The notes under the pieces: model-generated | Databases searched by the model: none | Told to the model about the DNA's origin: nothing | What the model saw: the letters and a program-made list of their open reading frames with translations, nothing else | Program-made: the position numbers and the translations under genes | In this document: positions 23,896-30,323 of the stretch, in pieces | Layout: every line of letters begins with the position of its first letter | Position numbering within the stretch: position 1 is the first letter of the stretch | IMG/VR virus record: IMGVR_UViG_3300032242_003122 | Span: 1-36,981 of that record | From: a virus | DNA: 36,981 nucleotides | Reading direction: 5' to 3' (one strand)

Positions 23896-24634
23896 ATATT
23901 TTATTTTTATCTAAAAATCCATCTTGGAGATATTGATTATAAATTACTACATAAAGCAACTTTAGTTTTTTAATAGCTCTTGTTACCTGAGTAGTATTAC
24001 AATCAGTGATTTCCTTGATATATAGATAAATAGCTTTCTTATTAAAAATTTCTATATTTTCTCTTTTTCGGAATAGTTCTAAGACAGCAAAACAAACTTT
24101 AATATCATTGGTTTTCTTAAAGTAGTAAGTATAGTTATCTTCTACATAAGTTATAAACATATCAATAAAAGATGTACCATCTATGTAGTCAGATATGTCA
24201 GGTCTATTAAGTAAATCTTCTAGAATTATCTTGTCATTATCAACTTCAGAAAGATTGGTATTTTTTTTAATGCTAGAGTAATTTTTCTTATTTTCTATAA
24301 TAAGGTATCTCTTTGCAATAGTTCCAAAATAGCTATAAGCCTTTCCATTCTCCTGATTATACTTTGGTAACTTTTGGAGTAAAAAAGAAATAACCTCATA
24401 CTTAAGGTCAGACAGCTTGTCTACACTTGAATAGGAGGATAGCTTAAATGAATGGATAATGTTTTCTACTAACTTGTAAAATGGACGATGAATATAGTTG
24501 TTGTATATTCTTTCTCGTTCGTATAAAGATTCTGTCTTTAGATAAAGGACAATGGCATCTTCAGTTTCTTGAGTAAAATAGGGCTCTGACTTTTTTCTTT
24601 TTTCTTTTTTTTCTAATAATTTTTCATCAATCAT
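23885..24634 (-). CDS. Late-transcription sigma factor, T4 gp55-like
   Basis: 249 aa (T4 gp55 is 185). The central part matches sigma region 2 as trimmed in gp55: RIYNNYIHRPFYKLVENIIH (43-62) then KLSDLKYEVISFLLQKLPKY (73-92) and AYSYFGTIAKRYLIIENKKN (99-118), where the phrase YSYFGTIAK stands in for the DNA-melting, -10-reading helix. A C-terminal helix-rich part (about 150-249), with IYLYIKEITDCNTTQVTRAI, could be a helix-turn-helix. In T4 this factor directs host RNA polymerase to late promoters together with a clamp. In this window it is the natural reader of the ATATTTATA elements, which is inference. Its ATG overlaps the previous gene by 8 bases. Confidence 0.82.
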   Translation of the reverse strand: MIDEKLLEKKEKRKKSEPYFTQETEDAIVLYLKTESLYERERIYNNYIHRPFYKLVENIIHSFKLSSYSSVDKLSDLKYEVISFLLQKLPKYNQENGKAYSYFGTIAKRYLIIENKKNYSSIKKNTNLSEVDNDKIILEDLLNRPDISDYIDGTSFIDMFITYVEDNYTYYFKKTNDIKVCFAVLELFRKRENIEIFNKKAIYLYIKEITDCNTTQVTRAIKKLKLLYVVIYNQYLQDGFLDKNKIYEL

Positions 24635-24908
24635 AATTTGGATTTCTGGTTACGTGATCGAAGGTCTTCTGTAATTCCTTCACATACTGATAAAACCATT
24701 CAACGTTTTCATCATAACCAATCATTCCATCTTTTTTCACCTCTTCCAACTTCTCGTCTGCTTTTTTAACTAAATCTGAAACTATATTATTGTATTTGTC
24801 ATTATTATCAATAATAAACTCTAATCTTTCTTGTTTAGAAAAAAGATTAAATATTATGTATCCTAATACAATATTAATAAAAATGCTTGTGTACAAAACA
24901 ATAATCAT
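24627..24908 (-). CDS. Small membrane-anchored coiled-coil protein (93 aa)
   Basis: One N-terminal hydrophobic helix (residues 2-22, IIVLYTSIFINIVLGYIIFN) is followed by a charged helical part (LEFIIDNNDKYNNIVSDLVK, ADEKLEEVKKDG) and a polar tail. There is no signal cleavage site. Such a layout occurs in inner-membrane spanins and in phage membrane proteins of unknown role. It lies upstream of the sigma gene and overlaps it by 8 bases. No family recognised. Confidence 0.65.
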   Translation of the reverse strand: MIIVLYTSIFINIVLGYIIFNLFSKQERLEFIIDNNDKYNNIVSDLVKKADEKLEEVKKDGMIGYDENVEWFYQYVKELQKTFDHVTRNPNYD

Positions 24909-24919
24909 AATTATATTAA

Positions 24920-25702
24920 TTAAAAAAAGTTATTTAATAAATTTGCTATACTTTCTGAAACAGGAACTTGTACATTGTTTGTAATTTGTGGAGTTATTTT
25001 ATTAATCTCTACTTCTTTAATTTTCTCCTGTTTAGCCTCAACTATCTCAACGTTTTTAAAGAATTGAGTGCTATCTCTTTCAAACTCAATTTGTTTAGCC
25101 ATAACCGATGCATGATGAATTATATGAACTAATGAAGTTCTTGGCCTAGTTTCTGCAAGATATCCTGTAAGATATTTTTCATTAGCTTTTTCGTATAATC
25201 CATCATGCAATTTAATTCCTAGCATTTCATTGAAAGAAATATTAATTCCATTTTCCTGTAATAAAAACAAAGTTCTATCAGGTATCAATGAATAAGGTAT
25301 CTCTGAGTTAAAACTATAAACTTCTCCCCTATTCTTAACATGCCAATCACTTTTGTTTGGAATAAAATATTCCTCATTTGAAGTACCAATTAAACCTAAT
25401 TCATGGTTAAGTGCAACAAAAAACAGCTCTTCTTTGGTATAAGTGGCTGATTTTGCCACTGATGTCCAAGCTGTATGTAATACTTCAACGCACTCAAATA
25501 CTCTTAAAACATGCTCTATGTAACCACCAGCAAAGCAATTTACGTCCGAAGTACGGGAAGAATAAGATGCTAATGCAATCCTATTAGCCCTTTCTTGATA
25601 GAACTCTATCAATTTGTTTTTCCTTTCACCACTAATAGTAAGCTCAATGAGAGAAATGAAGTAGTTCCAGTTTGACCCAATGTTTTCTGCTGATAATTCC
25701 AT
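24920..25702 (-). CDS. HD-superfamily phosphohydrolase-like protein with altered metal site (260 aa)
   Basis: The core follows the HD-domain order: H64 in FAGGYIEHVLRVFE, then H100 in VALNHELGLIG, the tract WHVKNRGEVYSFN (120-132), H166-D167 in LGIKLHDGLYEKA, and HIIHHASVMAKQIEFE (193-208). In typical members the second motif is H-D and the last is A-D. Here they are H-E (100-101) and A-S (198-199). HD enzymes remove phosphates from nucleotides or cut cyclic nucleotides. The loss of these two acids may mean a different metal, or a binding-only protein. C-terminal 50 residues are disordered. It belongs to the transcript that includes sigma. Confidence 0.75.
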   Translation of the reverse strand: MELSAENIGSNWNYFISLIELTISGERKNKLIEFYQERANRIALASYSSRTSDVNCFAGGYIEHVLRVFECVEVLHTAWTSVAKSATYTKEELFFVALNHELGLIGTSNEEYFIPNKSDWHVKNRGEVYSFNSEIPYSLIPDRTLFLLQENGINISFNEMLGIKLHDGLYEKANEKYLTGYLAETRPRTSLVHIIHHASVMAKQIEFERDSTQFFKNVEIVEAKQEKIKEVEINKITPQITNNVQVPVSESIANLLNNFF

Positions 25703-25719
25703 AACCTATATTTTATTTT

Positions 25720-26082
25720 TTAGTATTTATTAATCTCTGAGAACTGCTGTTCAAAATTATCTTCCTGAATAGATATAAAATTCTTAAGATCCAAAGAACG
25801 AGTTTCTAATTCAGCAATAGCATTTTGAATTCCAGTTTCATCTTGTAGTTCAAATCGTTGCCCCACTGATGTCAAAGATTGACGAAGACCAATAACTTTA
25901 TCAAATAGTTGACGATCATTATACTCATTGGATACTTGCTCTAAAGACGTAAGCCTACGTTCTAATGCTTGAAATGCTTCAATGAAGTAATCACCTGCAC
26001 CAAGGTTAAATGATCGCTTTAATGCAGTTGTTTCAGAGTCTATGCTACTTGATAAATTCTGTAATTTTAGTTTGTGATCCAT
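25720..26082 (-). CDS. Helical/coiled-coil protein, unknown (120 aa)
   Basis: Almost entirely helical with heptad-like spacing: LQNLSSSIDSETTALKRSFN, AFQALERRLTSLEQVSNEYN, LFDKVIGLRQSLTSVGQRFE and TGIQNAIAELETRSLDLKNF. It has no cysteine and no membrane segment. It lies between two small genes in the sigma-HD cluster, one base from the next stop. A structural or scaffolding role is possible. No family recognised. Confidence 0.6.
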   Translation of the reverse strand: MDHKLKLQNLSSSIDSETTALKRSFNLGAGDYFIEAFQALERRLTSLEQVSNEYNDRQLFDKVIGLRQSLTSVGQRFELQDETGIQNAIAELETRSLDLKNFISIQEDNFEQQFSEINKY

Positions 26083-26083
26083 C

Positions 26084-26329
26084 TTACTTTTTTTTGTTAT
26101 AATAATATTTTTTCTTTTTTTTTACTGGTTCTTGTGAAATACTTTCACTTGAAACTGATCCAGTATTTTCACTTGAAAGAGAAGATGATATCGCTGAGTT
26201 GTCGACTGTTTCATCCATGTGATCCGGAATAATTGGCATGACCAATGGTTGATCCTTTTTCTTGAAGTAACGATTTGCTAGGATTATTCCCAAACAAACT
26301 AAAGAGAGTACGATAATTGTTGAAATCAT
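26084..26329 (-). CDS. Small single-pass membrane protein with Ser-rich and Lys-rich tail (81 aa)
   Basis: Residues 2-20 are hydrophobic (ISTIIVLSLVCLGIILANRY), followed by a short Lys cluster. After that come proline/acidic and serine-rich parts (SSSLSSENTGSVSSESIS) and a very basic, Tyr-containing end (KKKKKYYYNKKK). The topology suggests an inner membrane anchor with a charged tail. It has no recognised family. It sits in a row of small membrane proteins, which might include lysis functions, but I see no firm mark of holin or spanin. Confidence 0.6.
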   Translation of the reverse strand: MISTIIVLSLVCLGIILANRYFKKKDQPLVMPIIPDHMDETVDNSAISSSLSSENTGSVSSESISQEPVKKKKKYYYNKKK

Positions 26330-26333
26330 AATT

Positions 26334-26498
26334 TTATTGAGTTATTTTATTTAGTTGATACCAGTTAAGAATAAAGAAAAATATATAAAATGCTCTAAGC
26401 CATGAATTCCATTCAAATGGATTTATTTCTGCTGTAACAAAACAAAAGATTGGATATAAAACTAAATTTAGTAATAAAAAAATCTTAGCTTTCTTCAT
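26334..26498 (-). CDS. Small membrane protein (54 aa)
   Basis: An ATG at 26498 opens MKKAKIFLLLNLVLYPIFCF, and after an acidic-aromatic loop (EINPFEWNSWLRA) comes a second hydrophobic part (FYIFFFILNWYQL) ending with KITQ. Two short helices with a positively charged start indicate an inner membrane protein, as in small holins, but this is only topology. The start is preceded by AAATTGAAATAAAA, the usual A-rich leader here. It ends 4 bases before the next gene. Confidence 0.55.
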   Translation of the reverse strand: MKKAKIFLLLNLVLYPIFCFVTAEINPFEWNSWLRAFYIFFFILNWYQLNKITQ

Positions 26499-26568
26499 TT
26501 TTATTTCAATTTAATTAATTCTTTGCTGAATCTATTTAGTATTTTTGCTAAAGATAACCATAAATAAT

Positions 26569-26742
26569 TTAAAAGTCAAGTAAATTATTAAATTTATTTT
26601 TATGTTTATTTTGGTACAAATAGTCCTTCTTACCCTTAGCTGTTCGCTGGGTTGTCATCCTAGAAATGATGTGACAGATTTCCCCTAAAGACATAGGGTT
26701 GATTGGGTATTGATCTAAAGTGAACCTATTTAAATTTTTCAT
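26569..26742 (-). CDS. Small basic protein (57 aa)
   Basis: An ATG at 26742 starts MKNLNRFTLDQYPINPMSLG, followed by EICHIISRMTTQRTAKGKKD and a basic tail (YLYQNKHKNKFNNLLDF). No membrane helix. The run of Lys/Arg at residues 29-50 could bind nucleic acid. The ATG lies 6 bases after the stop of the tagged 135 aa gene, preceded by an A-rich stretch, so it is co-transcribed. No family recognised. Confidence 0.5.
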   Translation of the reverse strand: MKNLNRFTLDQYPINPMSLGEICHIISRMTTQRTAKGKKDYLYQNKHKNKFNNLLDF

Positions 26743-26748
26743 TTTTTT

Positions 26749-27156
26749 CTACAAAACAAACCTAATGGCATTATCTATTGCATCCATTATTGCAGTTATA
26801 TTTCTATTAACTTGTATATTTTTCTCTTTTATGATTTGTTCAGAAGCATCCAAAGGAAGTGATACTTTACCATCTTCAAACTGTAGTTTTTCTATAAACA
26901 AAGGTACAAAATTAAGCACTGCTGCATTAGCTTGTCTTGGATCTAATCCATCCTCATCTACTAAACTTTTAACTAATTCAGTTCCCTCTGGGCCTAATCC
27001 TTTACCTGCTTGAGCAATAAACATAGATTCAATTTCATCTCTGGTGTCATTTCCTTCAGAATCATCATAGTTGTCAGCAGGATTTTCATCGTACTTCTCC
27101 CAATAACTTTCTTCACCTTCTTTTATGATTGAATCCAATATTTTATAAAGTCTCAT
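26749..27156 (-). CDS. Tagged acidic protein (135 aa)
   Basis: An earlier ATG at 27174 exists, but the start at 27156 is chosen. From there the protein opens MRLYKILDSIIKEGEESYWE, aligning with the four other tags (E13 followed by G, a good T4 prohead-protease-like context), and it places the proposed late element 23 bases away, as at other units, instead of 5. After the tag come an acidic segment (ENPADNYDDSEGNDTRDEIE) and helices (FIAQAGKGLGPEGTELVKSL, VNRNITAIMDAIDNAIRFVL). Acidic phage head proteins of this size occur, but no family is recognised. Confidence 0.65.
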   Translation of the reverse strand: MRLYKILDSIIKEGEESYWEKYDENPADNYDDSEGNDTRDEIESMFIAQAGKGLGPEGTELVKSLVDEDGLDPRQANAAVLNFVPLFIEKLQFEDGKVSLPLDASEQIIKEKNIQVNRNITAIMDAIDNAIRFVL

Positions 27157-27179
27157 AGTATTTCTTGATAGCATTTGCT

Positions 27180-27188
27180 AATAAATAT
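27180..27188 (-). promoter_or_regulatory. Proposed late-promoter element (ATATTTATT variant)
   Basis: ATATTTATT on the - strand, 23 bases before the start chosen at 27156. One mismatch from ATATTTATA. Confidence 0.3.
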
Positions 27189-27199
27189 ATATCCTGATA

Positions 27200-27207
27200 C
27201 AAATCTA
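27200..27207 (-). promoter_or_regulatory. Weak Bacteroides-type -7 box
   Basis: TAGATTTG on the - strand matches TAnnTTTG, but no TTTG is found at the expected upstream distance. It overlaps the start of the palindrome AGTAAATTTACT (27207-27218), a possible operator. Confidence 0.2.
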
Positions 27208-27278
27208 GTAAATTTACTTTTTAATTACTATAAAATATTTTTTATGTTTTACTTGTTTATTAAAGTTTTTTTATTATC

Positions 27279-27290
27279 GTGCGTACGCAC
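27279..27290. repeat. Perfect 12-base GC-rich palindrome
   Basis: GTGCGTACGCAC equals its own reverse complement. It is GC-rich in a stretch that is otherwise almost pure AT, so it stands out as a probable protein-binding or modification site. Confidence 0.5.
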
Positions 27291-27417
27291 TCGCCCATGT
27301 ATATGAGGTATATGTCTTGTATATCTACTGGATATCTATTGTAAATGTGCCTTATATTGCTTTTTTTATAATACTATAGTAAGTACTACTTAAATAAGAA
27401 ATATAACAAAAGATATA

Positions 27418-27441
27418 CTTCCCGTATTACTTCCCGTAATA
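27418..27441 (+). repeat. Two tandem 12-base iteron-like units (left pair)
   Basis: CTTCCCGTATTA (27418-27429) then CTTCCCGTAATA (27430-27441), differing at one base. The same unit recurs inverted in the right pair at 27657-27680. Confidence 0.65.
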
Positions 27442-27656
27442 CTATAAGTAATACTTTAAGTGTAATTAAATTACTCTGTAGTATTACTATAGTAAACTGG
27501 TAGTATAATAATAATTTATTGTAGTTTATAATATATTCAGCTATAAAATACTATAGTCACATGTCAAGAGATGTAAGTAAATATACGGTAGATAGGTAGT
27601 ATTAACTCAGTATTTCTACAGTATTTCTAGTAGGATAATAGCTATTATACTTGTAG

Positions 27657-27680
27657 TATTTCGGGTAGTAATTCGGGAAG
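27657..27680 (-). repeat. Two tandem 12-base iteron-like units (right pair, inverted)
   Basis: On the + strand, TATTTCGGGTAG (27657-27668) then TAATTCGGGAAG (27669-27680). Read on the - strand these are CTTCCCGAATTA and CTACCCGAAATA, inverted copies of the left pair. With flanking TAGTATT the two pairs form an imperfect inverted repeat of about 30 bases spaced by about 210. Confidence 0.65.
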
Positions 27681-27971
27681 TAATACTATTTTTATATTTC
27701 TAATTATTTTAGTTTTCAGTAATAATAAAAATTATTGTTTTTAGGTAGTAATACTACTGATTTACTATAGTATCATAGTGGTTATACTGTAGTGTTATAG
27801 TAATATTTGAGATATTTGATTTAAGACATTATTTTTAGTAAAAATATACAGATATACTACAAGTAATACTATAGTGTCTTAGAATCAAGATATGATACCT
27901 TAAAAAGGATTTGTAGTTAAAACTTATGAGATACTTGTAGTGTTATATAAAGATATATATGGTAGATAGGA

Positions 27972-29558
27972 TTAAATTATTCTATAATTAGCCCCCTCTG
28001 GTATCTTTAAAGTACTTTTAATTTCTTCTGGTGCTATAACTAAAACGTTATCATAGGTTCCAATTTTTTTAGGAAGTTCTTTAAGATTTTCACCTCCTCT
28101 TAATGATAAAACTCGAACTTCACCAAGCTTACTTGCAAATTCATTAAGAGATTCTCCTGTAAAATTAAGACTCAATCTGTTTGGATCTAATTCGCTTATA
28201 TCTAAATTATCTAGACTTTCTTGGTCAATTTTGTATATGTAGATATTTTCAACATTACCTGTTATTTTCTTAATACTTATCTTAGGTCCATCATTAACTC
28301 CATGTATATCCAACTCTTCGGTAGTTACATTCTCTATTAATTCCAATTTACCACATTTGGTTACTGAAATTTCTTTACATTTAAGATTAGAAATCTTGGT
28401 AAGATTATCTAGTTCTCTTGCAGTAAATTTATCGGAGGTTTCTATGTTGGAAATTTCTGAAAGATTACTTAAATTAATAACTTGTATTTCCGAATTTGTG
28501 ATTATGTTTTTTACTATCTTAACATCTCTTGGATTTATATTTTGGTCATCTAGTGAATAGAACCATATGCGAGTCATTTTTCCACCTTCATCTTTTTCGT
28601 ATTCTAATTTATCAAATGTTTCTTGACTTATAAGTTCTACTTTTCTTCTCACCCTTATCTCATCATCTCCACCATCATTATACAGCTTTCTGTTACGCTT
28701 ATATCTACCTTCTTTATCTGGTTGGGCATCTCTGAACATATCTTGTACAGTTTCAACAAATCCTGGGGCAGTACCGTATTCTCTTTCTTCAACGACATAA
28801 ATGTAGTCCTTGTAGTTTGTTGTGCTAATGAATGGTTTTATTAAAACCCTAGCTATTGGACGTTGGATATTAGTATCATCTTCATTTATTAGATATGCGA
28901 TAAGTGTACCCTCCTTAATATCACAATGGACAAATTTCTGACCATTTCCTGATGTCAATGACATGCAACTAGTCCAGCTACGACCTGAAGTCATACCAGC
29001 AATATCATAATTTGCCTTGGAGATAACAATATATCTTTTCTTGTTTTTTCCACTTATTGCAGTCTTTCTTGCTTCATCTTCTTGAAATGCTCTCTTTGCA
29101 TAATCAAACCTTTGAGCAATCCTCAATGATTCCTCACCACCCCTTTTTTTAAGTTTATCTGATACCATGTTAAGCATCTTACCAATACCGACTTTCTGTC
29201 CTCTTGAATCAGTTGCTAAACCATCTAGGTAATCTTTTCCATTGTTTATTTGAAATGTTTTACCAAATAATTCCTTGATTAGATCTTGATTGTTGTAAAG
29301 AGTTAGCTCTAAACCATCAAAGGTTTCAGATTTAAAATCTTCTGGCTTTGCAGTACCCTCTTTCTCGTAGTTAAAATATATTCTTTCTCCACGCTTAGAC
29401 TCTTTACCGGTATATGTGCTTTGTTGCTTTAGCTTAGCCATTAGATCATTGATAACCTTTTCGGTTTCAGGTCTTCTGATATGTTCAGCATAATCTTTGG
29501 CTATAGTTAACTCTAAGGCTTCGTATACGTTAGACTCTAAGATTGAAAATAATTTCAT
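27972..29558 (-). CDS. Tagged protein with SGRSWTSCM motif and leucine-rich tail (528 aa)
   Basis: An in-frame ATG 20 codons upstream (29618) is rejected, because the stretch between contains the proposed divergent promoters. From 29558 it reads MKLFSILESNVYEALELTIA, with the tag ending at E13 before A. Residues about 60-200 contain YFNYEKEGTAKPEDF, KNKKRYIVISKANYDIAG and TSGRSWTSCMSL. Then come GTLIAYLINEDD and RPIARVLIKPF, a pattern I know from uncharacterised marine phage proteins. From about 350 it has leucine-rich-repeat-like strands (VINLSNLSEISNIETSDK, LDNLTKISNLKCKEISVTKC). The conserved Cys within WTSCM suggests an active site, but none is known. It may be delivered with the DNA (see tag). 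Confidence 0.72.
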   Translation of the reverse strand: MKLFSILESNVYEALELTIAKDYAEHIRRPETEKVINDLMAKLKQQSTYTGKESKRGERIYFNYEKEGTAKPEDFKSETFDGLELTLYNNQDLIKELFGKTFQINNGKDYLDGLATDSRGQKVGIGKMLNMVSDKLKKRGGEESLRIAQRFDYAKRAFQEDEARKTAISGKNKKRYIVISKANYDIAGMTSGRSWTSCMSLTSGNGQKFVHCDIKEGTLIAYLINEDDTNIQRPIARVLIKPFISTTNYKDYIYVVEEREYGTAPGFVETVQDMFRDAQPDKEGRYKRNRKLYNDGGDDEIRVRRKVELISQETFDKLEYEKDEGGKMTRIWFYSLDDQNINPRDVKIVKNIITNSEIQVINLSNLSEISNIETSDKFTARELDNLTKISNLKCKEISVTKCGKLELIENVTTEELDIHGVNDGPKISIKKITGNVENIYIYKIDQESLDNLDISELDPNRLSLNFTGESLNEFASKLGEVRVLSLRGGENLKELPKKIGTYDNVLVIAPEEIKSTLKIPEGANYRII

Positions 29559-29567
29559 AAAAAAATA

Positions 29568-29599
29568 TTTGCTTTTAATAATAAATATAAATATGTTTG
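29568..29599 (+). promoter_or_regulatory. Bacteroides-type promoter for the + genes at 29628
   Basis: TTTG (29568-29571), a 20-base spacer, then TATGTTTG (29592-29599): a full match to the known TTTG-(19-21)-TAnnTTTG consensus. The leader to the ATG at 29628 would be about 22 bases. It overlaps the proposed late element of the divergent gene. Confidence 0.6.
29586..29594 (-). promoter_or_regulatory. Proposed late-promoter element ATATTTATA
   Basis: ATATTTATA on the - strand, 27 bases before the ATG at 29558. It overlaps the -7 box of the + promoter by three bases. Confidence 0.45.
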
Positions 29600-29627
29600 T
29601 AAAATAAACATAAAACATTAAAATACT

Positions 29628-29888
29628 ATGTCAGATGAACAAGGTTACGAGGCAGAAATTTCTCCTGAAGAAGAAGCAGCCAATTACGCAGAACAAACGC
29701 AAGAAGAAGCAGAAGCTAGAGCCCAAATGCAAGCTACTATTCAAGAACAAGCTGACCAAGATTATCACCAGTCTCAAATGGATGAGCAAGCTCAAAAAGA
29801 ATATGATCAACAAACTTATGATCTTATTGAACAACTTAGAGAAGTTTATCGGAAACAAAGGATAGAAGAAAAAAAGCAACGATCATGA
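29628..29888 (+). CDS. Acidic glutamine-rich helical protein (86 aa)
   Basis: Nearly one long helix rich in E, Q, A: ISPEEEAANYAEQTQEEAEA, RAQMQATIQEQADQ, TYDLIEQLREVYRKQRIEEK, turning basic at its end. Such acidic-to-basic coiled coils occur among phage DNA mimics and host-protein binders, but no family can be named. It is first in a + strand unit behind a Bacteroides-type promoter, hence probably an early gene. Its stop overlaps the next ATG by 4 bases (ATGA). Two antisense/alternative frames over the same bases are shadows. Confidence 0.6.
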   Translation: MSDEQGYEAEISPEEEAANYAEQTQEEAEARAQMQATIQEQADQDYHQSQMDEQAQKEYDQQTYDLIEQLREVYRKQRIEEKKQRS

Positions 29889-30172
29889 AATTAACTAAAG
29901 TAAATAATAGATTCATCAATAAGATAAAGAGATATCTTGATGAAGTTAAGGTTTCTTACATGGAACTAGGAGAAACTAGAAATTTGGTGATGTTACGAGC
30001 AAATAGCAGATACCATTATCTACTTGTTCATTTTGATGATATGAAAAATAACGAAATGAATAAATTTAGATATTTTGACGTGAAGATTGTTTATCCAATG
30101 AATCCAGATCACGTAATTGAGTCAATTAAAAGATATATAAATGAAGACTATCCTGGAGAGGCTTGTTGCTAA
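29885..30172 (+). CDS. Small early protein, unknown (95 aa)
   Basis: A mixed alpha/beta pattern: KVNNRFINKIKRYLDEVKVS, then strands NLVMLRANSRYHYLLVHFDD and NKFRYFDVKIVY, and a helix HVIESIKRYINEDY. The alternation suggests a compact single domain. It is coupled by an ATGA overlap to the previous gene and overlaps the next by 32 bases. No family recognised. Confidence 0.6.
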   Translation: MKLTKVNNRFINKIKRYLDEVKVSYMELGETRNLVMLRANSRYHYLLVHFDDMKNNEMNKFRYFDVKIVYPMNPDHVIESIKRYINEDYPGEACC

Positions 30173-30323
30173 TATAGATCAGTCTATTGAAGAAAACTAT
30201 GTTGATAAGAAATCAGGTGATATAATAAAGTGGTACATCAATACCTACTACATTTATCAGGAGAATGAATTTATAAAGTCAATTAGAGAAGAAGAACGAG
30301 CTTTTATACATCTAGACACTTAA
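30141..30323 (+). CDS. Small early protein, unknown (60 aa)
   Basis: Reads MKTILERLVANIDQSIEENY, then DIIKWYINTYYIYQENEFIK. The first third overlaps the C-terminal coding of the preceding gene by 32 bases, and the last 20 bases overlap the 3' end of the convergent kinase-like gene. The length and composition are typical of phage early genes. With this much overlap it could be chance, but the start position and helical sequence favour a real gene. Confidence 0.45.
   Translation: MKTILERLVANIDQSIEENYVDKKSGDIIKWYINTYYIYQENEFIKSIREEERAFIHLDT

Larger units (their letters stand above)
27373..27875. repeat. Five exact copies of the 8-base palindrome ACTATAGT
   Basis: Exact copies at 27373-27380, 27486-27493 (inside the 12-base palindrome TTACTATAGTAA, 27484-27495), 27550-27557, 27764-27771 and 27868-27875. 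Several longer variants with the flank AGTAATACTA lie in between. Confidence 0.6.
27189..27971. other. Gene-free region, candidate replication origin or control region
   Basis: About 780 bases without a credible gene on either strand, in a genome that otherwise packs genes with overlaps. It is AT-rich but carries GC islands: a 12-base palindrome (27279-27290), two pairs of tandem CTTCCCGWAWTA units in opposite orientation (27418-27441, 27657-27680), and many copies of ACTATAGT and AGTAATACTA. It lies upstream of the 27156 gene and downstream of the tagged 528 aa gene. This combination of iteron-like repeats and easily melted DNA fits an origin or a large regulatory region. Confidence 0.55.

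Noticed and set aside
27189-27971. A gene or tRNA in the gap
   Set aside because: I found no open frame of useful length and no cloverleaf; stops are frequent in all frames.
29559-29618. Longer N-terminus (20 extra residues) for the gene ending at 27972
   Set aside because: The extra codons cover the divergent promoters and hide the shared tag. The ATG at 29558 gives the tag at position 1.
29631-29879. An 82-codon - strand frame and a second + frame over the gene at 29628
   Set aside because: Shadow frames of an E/Q-rich helix; both give low-complexity hydrophobic or Lys/Leu-rich products. The 86 aa frame has the promoter and the ATGA coupling.
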